This document shows, in pieces, positions 1-5,389 of a stretch of 8,152 bases of DNA. The position numbers and the translations under genes were made by a program. The stretch lies in the NCBI GenBank assembly GCA_900755995.1, contig CAAEIM010000204.1:1-8152 (forward strand). The letters run 5' to 3'. This DNA is from Clostridia bacterium. GTDB taxonomy: Bacteria > Bacillota > Clostridia > Oscillospirales > Acutalibacteraceae. Below the pieces are notes generated by a model. It was not told the origin of the DNA, did not search any database, and saw nothing but the letters and a program-made list of their open reading frames with translations. Numbering within the stretch: position 1 is the first letter of the stretch; the number at the start of each line of letters is the position of its first letter.

Positions 1-2523
1 CATATTTGTATCAAGAATGTTATTGCCTGACTGGAAATAGCCGTCTGCATTTAAGAATCTGTGGGTTACGGGGTCGTAGTAGCGGCTCATAAGGTAGTAA
101 AAGCCTGACTCCGAGTCATAGTAATAACCACGATAGCGGAATGGATTAAGGTTTGCAATGTGATTTACATCAGTAATTGACTGATTGCTTGCATTCTTTA
201 TTGAAAGCACATTGCCCCAAGCATCGTATTCATACTTAGCTATAACGTTACCGTCTGCGTTATAGATTGAAGTTATGTCACCTCTCCAATTATGAGCAAA
301 GTAGTATGTTACTGCTTCTGCCGATGAATTTGCTTTGTAGCTCACTGCATAAAGCTGAGCGTTTGCGTCATAGCAATAATCAAAGGTTTTTTCATCTCTT
401 GTTTCGTGCATAAGCTGACCGCAGAGGTATTCATATGTATATTCAACACCATTTACTTTCTTGCTTGTTCTTACGCCGTTGCTGTCATACTTGTAGCTTA
501 TGCTGTTACTGCCTTTTTTCAGGGTGGTAAGCTTTCTGCCGTTGAGCCAGGTCATTTTTATACCGTCACGGTAGGACAATGGGTTGCCTATTTTGTCATA
601 AGTTATTGTTTCTCCATTGTAGCTTGTGAGCTTGTCGCCCCAATTTGAATCGTTATATCCGTATGTGTTTACTTTTGTATTATACGGTTGTCCGTGAGCA
701 CCAATACTGCTGACAGTTTCAGTACGAATATTTCCTGCCTCATCATAATCATACTGATATAGTTTTTGATTAATATCGTCACGGGCAGTTAATAGTTGGT
801 TAAATTCGTTGTACTCATACCAATACTGACTCTGATAATTATTACCAATCTTTTTGTAGATGTCGGTAATATTGCCGTTTGTATCATAATCGTATTTATA
901 AGTATCTGTGCCGATGTTCTCCTCTTGAATTTTGGTTGTTGTATAGTTTTCGCCACGCTCACTGCCATAGTAGGTGTAGCTCATTTCAAGCGGATTTGTG
1001 AGGGCAACAGAAGACTTTGTAAGCCTGTTCAAGCCGTCATAGGTGTAGGTTACCTTATTTGATACATCTGACGAATACTCTGTAAGCAGGTTATCTTTGC
1101 CATAGGTATAGTTATGCACGATTGAGCTGTCACCGTTTTTGCTCGCAAGCTTTGTGATATTATTATTTAAATCATAATCATATTCATAAGCTGAAACAAA
1201 TCTGTTTTCGGCATCAGATTTTGAAATATCTGTTTTTACCTGTCGCACAAGTCTGCCTGTGGTGTCATAATCATAGTCAAACTGACGATTATTGACAAAA
1301 TCCTTGTGGCGCATAATTGTGCCGGTTTTGTCACTTATAGAGCTGAATGCAAGTGTGCCGTTATAGAAAAGTTCCCTTACATTACCGTATTTATCGTAAT
1401 TATAATCTACAGTCTGACCGTTACCGTAGGTTACTTTTTGGAGAATATTGTTATTCTCGCCGTAATCAAAGGCTGTGAGCACCTGTGAGCCTACTTTGTT
1501 TTCGGTTGTATTGTAGAATTTGTCATATGCGATATTATAATCGGTATTGGAATGGTTGATTTTTGTGAGTAACTTGCCTGATTCGTCATAGGTGTAGTTA
1601 TTCTTTGCTGTGATGTCAGAATAGGAATCGGTCTGCGATACACTGAGCAGATTACCGTTGTTTTCATCATAGGTATAGAAAATCTCTGCACCTGTGTCCT
1701 CGTCCTTAACACTGTCAAGGTAGCCGGTTGTTGAGTTGTAATTGTATGTATCGGCATTGCCGTCTTGGTCATACAGCTTGCTTAAAAATCTACCATCCTC
1801 AGTATACTCCAGATTTGACTTTAATGCAAGTGTTTTTTGCGAATCTTTTGCCTCAAGTGCTGTTGCTTGTCCTTTGGTATTGTAGGTGTAGTTGTATTCA
1901 ACTCCGTTCTGGCTTGTTGCCTTGGCCATATTATGATTGTCATCATAATCATAAGTGTAGGCATAACCCTTTGCATCAACCGATTTTGTGAGATTTGAGT
2001 CAGAATACTCCATCTTTGATTTCTGCTCTGCATTTGAAGTTACAGTTACAAGCTCACCGTCATCGTTATATGTATAACTCGGAACAGAATCTTTAATAAG
2101 CTGTGCGTTGTCAAAGTAAGCCGTGTTGTACTGTTTGGTAAATCTAAGGAAAACCGTAACTTTAACAGGTACTTTATTTGCATCTGTTTCATCGCTGAGA
2201 TTAAAGGCAAAAGATGAATACTGCCATACGCCGACAGATTTGTTGAACGACTGAGGAGTTTTGCCCTTTCGGCTTCCGTCACCGTAAACTATCTCAACAT
2301 AAAGGTCAAACCGAGATGTGTCATTATCAGATACAGCTACTGAATCACCTCTTGCCCAAGCGCTGAAAATGTAGGTATCATCTTCACTGCCGCTTACGGG
2401 GATGTCCTGATAAATCTGCTTATTTTGTGTAACGTCACCGTGAATTTTAAATGACCTGCTTCCATCGCATTTTGTGTATGTGGATGTTGTAAGGTTGAGC
2501 AAAAAAGATGTTTTTGCAGATTT
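1..2523 (-). CDS. RHS/YD-repeat protein, 5'-truncated and running off the window
   Basis: The frame is open for 841 codons, from just after a TAA at 2524-2526 to the left edge. Residues about 10-145 look like a carbohydrate-binding, jelly-roll-like domain ending in DNAQLIKD. About 18 YD repeats follow (YDYDDNHN, YTYDESGKL, YDYDTTGRL, YEYDAWGNV). Near residue 793 comes the RHS-associated core signature NPFRYRGYYYD...SRYYDP...FLNADGY. Such proteins are large secreted or surface shells that carry a variable C-terminal toxin; that tip would lie beyond the left edge. No ATG with a ribosome binding site exists at the 5' end; the first usable codon is a TTG at 2500-2502 with no Shine-Dalgarno. The signal peptide and N-terminal domains expected of the family are missing. 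I read it as a truncated, probably silent remnant, although the reading frame itself is undamaged. The family call is very sure; the expression state is inference. Confidence 0.9.
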
Positions 2524-2550
2524 TTATGGTAGCTTTGAACCATAGAAAAT
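2517..2550. repeat. Imperfect repeat, copy A, at the 5' edge of the RHS frame
   Basis: The core at 2526-2542, ATGGTAGCTTTGAACCA, matches 15 of 17 bases of copy B (core 2985-3001) in the same orientation, and weaker similarity extends on both sides. This copy also contains a short inverted repeat (TATGGT/ACCATA). It lies between the end of the small immunity gene and the first codons of the truncated RHS frame. Confidence 0.55.
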
Positions 2551-2565
2551 CATATAAAAATAACT

Positions 2566-2814
2566 CTAATCGTTAAACCATACCTTAATCTCCTCATTAA
2601 CTATAGCGTTAAGTGACGGGATAACTCTCATATCTTTTTCGTTTATGCTGATTTCCGCAATATCATCCTTTTCTCCATATTGTGGAAAATTCACCAGCCA
2701 ATAGCCGTTGGTGCAGTCGTCTAAGCAAATCCAGCCCTGCATTCCCTTATGAACACCATTTTTCGCATATTTTTCCTTTTCAACAATTATCTCTACACAG
2801 TCCATAATTTTCAT
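2566..2814 (-). CDS. Small hypothetical protein, probable immunity protein
   Basis: This encodes 82 residues starting MKIMDCVEII and ending KVWFND. It is acidic, with no signal peptide or membrane segment, so a cytoplasmic protein. The central pattern (GVHKGMQGWI, then GYWLVNFPQYGEKDDIAEI) looks like a small SH3-like beta-barrel; I cannot name a family with certainty. The ATG at 2812-2814 is chosen because GGAGG (2823-2827) sits 8 nt upstream; a longer version beginning with a TTG at 2829 would put the ribosome binding site inside the gene. The stop of the upstream toxin-tail frame (2816-2818) lies one nucleotide before this ATG, the tight coupling typical of toxin/immunity pairs. Role as immunity protein is therefore inferred from context, not from sequence similarity. 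Confidence 0.75.
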   Translation of the reverse strand: MKIMDCVEIIVEKEKYAKNGVHKGMQGWICLDDCTNGYWLVNFPQYGEKDDIAEISINEKDMRVIPSLNAIVNEEIKVWFND

Positions 2815-2815
2815 T

Positions 2816-2941
2816 TTATCTACCTCCAAAAGGCGTAGTTAATTTTATTTGTCCATTCGGATACAATATCCAACCTGTTACAAATGAAATGTCGTTCTTG
2901 TGGTTTTTTCTTGGTATCGCTTTTAAATCATCTTTCTTTTT
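2816..2941 (-). pseudogene. Orphan C-terminal tail of a second toxin
   Basis: This is an open stretch of 41 codons plus TAA, bounded upstream by a stop at 2942-2944 and lacking any start codon. The translation ends with FVTGWILYPNGQIKLTTPFGGR read in two parts: FVTGWILYPNG, then QIKLTTPFGGR. That pattern of a Trp-containing strand followed by a Pro-Asn-Gly turn and a Gly-rich end looks like the last strands of a compact secreted nuclease-type toxin domain; I do not assign a family. Its stop codon is one nucleotide upstream of the immunity-gene ATG, and its final codons double as that gene's ribosome binding site. It appears to be what remains after the front of a toxin gene was replaced at the repeat just upstream. 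Confidence 0.6.
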
Positions 2942-2975
2942 TTATGGTTTACCCCAACTATTGACATAGAGCCAC

Positions 2976-3010
2976 AAATCTTTAATGGTAGTTTCGAACC
3001 AAAGAATTTA
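2976..3010. repeat. Imperfect repeat, copy B, upstream of the toxin tail
   Basis: The core at 2985-3001, ATGGTAGTTTCGAACCA, matches copy A at 15 of 17 positions. Flanking similarity (CAAATCTTTA here against CAGATTTTTA in copy A) extends it to about 35 bases. It lies between the barstar stop (3044-3046) and the truncated toxin tail. The stretch 2942-3043 holds no gene that I can support. Confidence 0.55.
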
Positions 3011-3043
3011 GATATTGAAAAAATCTTCATACACTCGTATTGA

Positions 3044-3346
3044 TTACATATCAACAGAAAGTTCAAATTCATTATACTCCTGAGCTGCTTCCTTGAATAC
3101 CCCAACTATTTTATTAACCTCGTCCAATAATTCTGTTGAAGCTTTCTTTTTTGGCTTGTAAATTAATTTTATGTTTGCCGGTACATACATAACACCGGTT
3201 AATGCATCCCAAAGCGCATCCAAATTATTTCCATACCACTCGGGTAGCTCCAATTTTTCCTGTATTATTTGGTGAATTTCTCCCAGATACTCGCAGTCAG
3301 AAAAATCTAAAATTCTCTCAACTACCTTATTATCTTTAAATTGCAT
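3044..3346 (-). CDS. Barstar-family ribonuclease inhibitor (immunity protein)
   Basis: This 100-residue cytoplasmic protein neutralises a barnase-type RNase by plugging its active site. The signature LPEWYGNNLDALWDALTG (residues 34-51) corresponds to LPEYYGENLDALWDCLTG of Bacillus amyloliquefaciens barstar. Asp43 and Asp47 match barstar Asp35 and Asp39, the main barnase-contacting residues. Length is close to barstar (about 90). AGGAGGG (3356-3362) lies 9 nt before the ATG, and this ribosome binding site overlaps the TAG stop of the toxin gene, so the two genes are very likely co-transcribed and translationally coupled. A strong ribosome binding site here, against a poor one for the toxin, would keep inhibitor in excess. 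The family call is firm. Confidence 0.93.
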   Translation of the reverse strand: MQFKDNKVVERILDFSDCEYLGEIHQIIQEKLELPEWYGNNLDALWDALTGVMYVPANIKLIYKPKKKASTELLDEVNKIVGVFKEAAQEYNEFELSVDM

Positions 3347-3360
3347 AATAAATGTCCCTC

Positions 3361-3894
3361 CTATTGAATCTCTACAAAAGTCATATAGTGATCATATGTT
3401 GCAAAAATTAAGCCGTCATTAGAATATATCAATCTGTGATGATTTCTATATCCAAAATCATAATTAATATCAGCTTCAAACCAAACTCGTCCTTTTGCCT
3501 GCGGCAAATGATTATTTCTGTTTTTATAAATATCTCCACCGATTATCATTCCCGGAGCTACATCATTAAGGTTTCCCAAAAAACTAATCCATCCCAAATT
3601 TTTAGCGTGTTGTTTGGTTATGTAATTTGAAGGTAACACGCCTGTTAATTTTACAATATAATCAGCTCCGCTAAATCCATCCTGCGTTGCAAATCCTGCA
3701 AAAACTGCGCTGATATTTTTTATTTCACATCTACAATTCATATGCAAGGGTGGCTCCGGGTATACTATTTCATCTTGCTGATATACTTTTCCGTGATTTA
3801 AACGACATTGCAAACAGGTCTTTAAGTCCAAAATTACAATCCAGTTTTTATAATCATTACTTTCGTGTACATGAGGCTGAAAAGTTTCAAGCAA
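3361..3894 (-). CDS. Barnase-family ribonuclease toxin with Cys-rich N-terminal module
   Basis: As drawn from a TTG (3892-3894) it has 177 residues. Residues about 78-176 align throughout with barnase: LPSNYITK, GWISFLGNLNDVAPG, IGGDIYKNR, EADINY, GYRNHHR, YDHYMTF. Residues matching the barnase active site are all present: Lys94 (K27), Asp121 (D54), Arg126 (R59), Glu140 (E73, general base), Arg150 (R83), Arg154 (R87) and His169 (H102, general acid). It should be a working RNase. Residues 22-57 carry TCLQC...HG...PPLHMNCRC, four Cys plus His, like the C-terminal motif of phage MuF/SPP1-gp7 head proteins and of toxins fused to it. There is no signal peptide or membrane segment. The barstar gene follows 14 nt after the stop. 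The start is doubtful: there is no ribosome binding site at the TTG, and a good one upstream serves another frame. Confidence 0.9.
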   Translation of the reverse strand: MLETFQPHVHESNDYKNWIVILDLKTCLQCRLNHGKVYQQDEIVYPEPPLHMNCRCEIKNISAVFAGFATQDGFSGADYIVKLTGVLPSNYITKQHAKNLGWISFLGNLNDVAPGMIIGGDIYKNRNNHLPQAKGRVWFEADINYDFGYRNHHRLIYSNDGLIFATYDHYMTFVEIQ

Positions 3895-3964
3895 ATCTTT
3901 TTGAATATTAGAATCATTAATATATTTTTCTTATAATTCTTTTCATATAAACAAAAATCTCCTT
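3895..3964 (-). other. Disrupted start region of the barnase gene
   Basis: AAGGAG (3959-3964) precedes an ATG at 3944-3946 by 12 nt. That frame reads only MKRIIRKIY and stops at 3917-3919. The toxin frame is closed upstream by a TAA at 3931-3933 and offers no ATG, only ATT or TTG. Removing one A from the run of five (plus-strand T run 3925-3929) would join them as MKRIIRKYINDSNIQKDLL... leading straight into the barnase gene and adding 17-18 residues. It may be a real frameshift, a sequence error, slippage, or a leader peptide. Confidence 0.6.
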
Positions 3965-3976
3965 TTGTTAATGTCT

Positions 3977-3991
3977 ATTTTGTTACAAAAT
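3977..3991. repeat. 15-bp palindrome in the toxin leader
   Basis: ATTTTGTTACAAAAT is a perfect palindrome around a central T. It lies between the SOS-type promoter and the ribosome binding site in the about 100-nt AT-rich leader (3947-4054), which otherwise holds no gene that I can support. It could be an operator for a second regulator or a small RNA hairpin; chance is possible at this base composition. Confidence 0.4.
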
Positions 3992-4054
3992 TGCTTTACA
4001 ATAAAATAACAACATTGATAAAATTTTAGTCTCAATAAATTATTCTATATCTAT

Positions 4055-4082
4055 ATTTTAGAACATATGTTCGCAAAGTCAA
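4055..4082 (-). promoter_or_regulatory. SOS-type promoter with LexA box in front of barnase/barstar
   Basis: On the minus strand a -35 TTGACT (4077-4082) and a -10 TAAAAT (4055-4060) are separated by 16 nt. The spacer contains CGAACATATGTTC, which with the next base matches 13 of 14 positions of the Bacillus LexA box CGAACRNRYGTTYC. A repressor bound there would cover both promoter elements. The start of transcription would fall near 4048, and the first gene downstream in this direction is the barnase toxin. Confidence 0.78.
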
Positions 4083-4100
4083 GTTTAATCTCAAAAATTG

Positions 4101-4138
4101 CAAAAAATAAGAGAACAAGCTTTCACTTGTTCTCTTAT
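4101..4138 (-). terminator. Intrinsic terminator of the tRNA-Thr/Tyr operon
   Basis: Perfect 13-bp arms (4107-4119 and 4126-4138) enclose a 6-nt loop. On the minus strand the hairpin is followed by a run of six T (4102-4107, partly within the stem end). The hairpin begins directly after the CCA end of tRNA-Tyr. The toxin promoter starts 18 nt beyond. Confidence 0.9.
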
Positions 4139-4223
4139 TGGTGGGAGAAGGTGGATTCGAACCACCGAAGTCAGTGACAACAGATTTACAGTCTGCCCCC
4201 TTTGGCCGCTCGGGAATTCTCCC
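4139..4223 (-). tRNA. tRNA-Tyr (GTA)
   Basis: This is an 85-nt class II tRNA with a long variable arm. The acceptor stem is GGGAGAA/TTCTCCC, followed by discriminator A and an encoded CCA (4139-4141). The T arm is GGTGG-TTCGAAT-CCACC. The anticodon loop CTGTAAA gives anticodon GTA. It is the second gene of the operon, after tRNA-Thr, and ends at a strong terminator. Confidence 0.97.
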
Positions 4224-4230
4224 ATATGTA

Positions 4231-4256
4231 GAGCCTACTGCCTAAACAGTAGGCTC
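4231..4256. repeat. Perfect hairpin between the two tRNA genes
   Basis: GAGCCTACTG (4231-4240) and its complement CAGTAGGCTC (4247-4256) enclose a 6-nt loop. In the direction of tRNA transcription no T run follows, so it is not a convincing terminator; it may help separate the two precursors or be a fossil terminator. Confidence 0.6.
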
Positions 4257-4263
4257 ATTTTGC

Positions 4264-4339
4264 TGGAGCTGGTGGACGGACTTGAACCCCCGACCTGCTG
4301 ATTACAAATCAGCTGCTCTACCAACTGAGCTACACCAGC
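4264..4339 (-). tRNA. tRNA-Thr (TGT)
   Basis: This is a 76-nt cloverleaf with acceptor GCTGGTG/CACCAGC, discriminator T and encoded CCA (4264-4266). The D arm is GCTC...GAGC and the anticodon stem is GCTGA/TCAGC with loop TTTGTAA, anticodon TGT. The T stem as read (GGGGG with CCGTC) has one non-pairing G-G position. It is the first gene of the operon. Confidence 0.96.
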
Positions 4340-4352
4340 GTTTTTGTTTTTT

Positions 4353-4406
4353 GCACTCTCTCATCGAGTGCTCATATATAATACCACACCAAACTTCAAA
4401 TGTCAA
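4353..4406 (-). promoter_or_regulatory. Promoter and leader of the tRNA-Thr/Tyr operon
   Basis: On the minus strand TTGACA (4401-4406) and TATTAT (4378-4383) are spaced by 17 nt, a near-perfect housekeeping promoter. Between it and the tRNA lies a short leader hairpin, GCACTC/GAGTGC (4354-4371). Confidence 0.88.
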
Positions 4407-4576
4407 CACTTTTTTTAAAAAATTTTAAAAAACTTTAATTTTTTTTTAAATGCTTTTTAACGTTATTCTCTAAGTCAATTTTCCCTATCTCCCCTCCCTA
4501 AAAATGCTCTGGCGGAGCATTTTATTCGTAACTTCCTAATATATACATACCAAATAATACATTCACATAGATTTCA
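4407..4576. other. AT-rich intergenic stretch with a terminator-like hairpin
   Basis: This divergent interval separates the tRNA operon from the plus-strand gene pair. It has long A and T runs (4408-4450) and a hairpin, AAAATGCTC (4501-4509) with GAGCATTTT (4515-4523), flanked by A and T so that it could work on either strand. No gene is seen that could feed it; it may insulate the two units or be a remnant. Confidence 0.5.
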
Positions 4577-4605
4577 TTGAAAAATCTTTTTTACTGTGGT
4601 AAAAT
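4577..4605 (+). promoter_or_regulatory. Promoter of the small membrane-protein pair
   Basis: TTGAAA (4577-4582) and TAAAAT (4600-4605) are spaced by 17 nt. Transcription would start near 4612, about 30 nt before the TTG start of the first gene. Confidence 0.7.
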
Positions 4606-4642
4606 AAATTATATTATACGATGAACGAAAGGTTTTGAGATT

Positions 4643-5032
4643 TTGAAAAAATGCGACTATTGTGCAAAGGAAATTACCTATTTTGAACAATACTGCTGTG
4701 AGGAGTGCCACAGCAAGGCAAATAAATTTTATGAAAAAATTGAGAAATTTGGACGAGTTTTCAGTGCGATTAATATGATTTGCTTTTTTGGTATTCCTAT
4801 CGGCATTTTCCTTTTTTCTTTTTTAAGAGCCGCAGGATTAATAACCGTTGCAAGCTGTACAATTCTCGGCATTATGTTTATTCTGCTGCCGTTTCCTACA
4901 GAAAATATGATTTCAAAGTACAAGCTTGAAAAATCGATCAAAATTACACGTTTTATCGGTTTGACTGTAATAGCTCTCGGAATTATTTTCTTAATATTTA
5001 TGCTGCTGTTCCCGATTATTTTTCCTGAATAA
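4643..5032 (+). CDS. Small zinc-ribbon-like membrane protein, function unknown
   Basis: This encodes 129 residues. The N-terminus has Cys pairs CDYC (residues 4-7) and CCEEC (18-22), a compact zinc-ribbon-like knuckle of the kind written C-x2-C...C-x2-C. It is followed by a short charged helix (HSKANKFYEKIEKFG) and then three hydrophobic segments: about 42-63, 66-85 and 103-127. The topology suggests a cytoplasmic metal-binding head on a three-helix membrane anchor. The start is a TTG, supported by AAAGG (4628-4632) 10 nt upstream and by the absence of any other start before the Cys knuckle. The DUF378 gene follows after 63 nt with no terminator between, so the two may be co-transcribed. I know of no assigned function. 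Confidence 0.82.
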   Translation: MKKCDYCAKEITYFEQYCCEECHSKANKFYEKIEKFGRVFSAINMICFFGIPIGIFLFSFLRAAGLITVASCTILGIMFILLPFPTENMISKYKLEKSIKITRFIGLTVIALGIIFLIFMLLFPIIFPE

Positions 5033-5095
5033 ATATGTATAAATATTTTAAAAGCGTCAATAATATTTTTACAATATATTTTTAGGAGGATTCTA

Positions 5096-5320
5096 ATGAT
5101 TGATAAAATTGCTCTGACGCTTTTAATTATTGGCGGACTCAACTGGGGCTGCATTGGTATTTTCCAATTTGACCTCGTTGCTTGGATTTGCGGTGGTCAG
5201 ACAGGAATTATAAGCCGAATCGTTTACATCATCGTTGCTCTTGCGGCAATCTGGTGCATTTCACTGCTTTTCAGAGAAAGCGACGCAACCGATACCTCAA
5301 TATCCAAGAACTCCGTATAA
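5096..5320 (+). CDS. DUF378 family membrane protein
   Basis: This encodes 74 residues. The family mark is LLIIGGLNWGCIGIF (residues 9-23) with FDLVAWI just after. Two membrane segments are visible, about 4-23 and 40-60, then a short polar tail rich in Ser, Thr and Asp. The usual length for the family is 65-80 residues, so it is complete. AGGAGG (5084-5089) lies 6 nt before the ATG. The gene follows the zinc-ribbon membrane gene in the same direction and ends 14 nt before a strong terminator. The family has no established biochemical role. The family call is firm and the function open. Confidence 0.9.
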   Translation: MIDKIALTLLIIGGLNWGCIGIFQFDLVAWICGGQTGIISRIVYIIVALAAIWCISLLFRESDATDTSISKNSV

Positions 5321-5334
5321 CTCTTATAAAACGC

Positions 5335-5367
5335 AAAAGGCGACTGTCAGTGCACAGCCGCCTTTTT
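5335..5367. terminator. Bidirectional terminator between the DUF378 gene and ackA
   Basis: The stem AAAAGGCG (5335-5342) with CGCCTTTT (5359-5366) continues after one mismatch as CTGT/ACAG around a 6-nt loop. T runs lie on the 3' side on both strands, so it can end both convergent transcripts. Confidence 0.9.
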
Positions 5368-5389
5368 ATGTAAAACAACATTTTTTTAA

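Noticed and set aside
406..2282. Several frames of 60-93 residues on both strands in the RHS region
   Set aside because: All overlap the continuous YD-repeat frame; their hydrophobic or Thr/Ile-rich composition is the shadow of the repetitive codons.
1..2520. Periodic YD-repeat DNA as a CRISPR or tandem-repeat array
   Set aside because: The repeats are degenerate, not of constant length, and stay in frame as protein repeats.
2923..3105. Minus-strand 60-residue frame
   Set aside because: It overlaps the end of barstar in another frame and runs through repeat copy B; no ribosome binding site and no recognisable protein.
4231..4256. Hairpin between tRNA genes as a terminator of tRNA-Thr
   Set aside because: No T run follows in the direction of tRNA transcription, and tRNA-Tyr has no separate promoter, so it would leave tRNA-Tyr unexpressed.
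4098..4301. Plus-strand 67-residue frame across the tRNA-Tyr region
   Set aside because: It is antisense to tRNA-Tyr and part of tRNA-Thr; the GGRRWIRTTEV-type peptide is a well-known artefact of translating tRNA genes backwards.
4729..5154. Minus-strand 141-residue frame
   Set aside because: It is antisense to the zinc-ribbon membrane gene and the start of DUF378, which have ribosome binding sites and family features.
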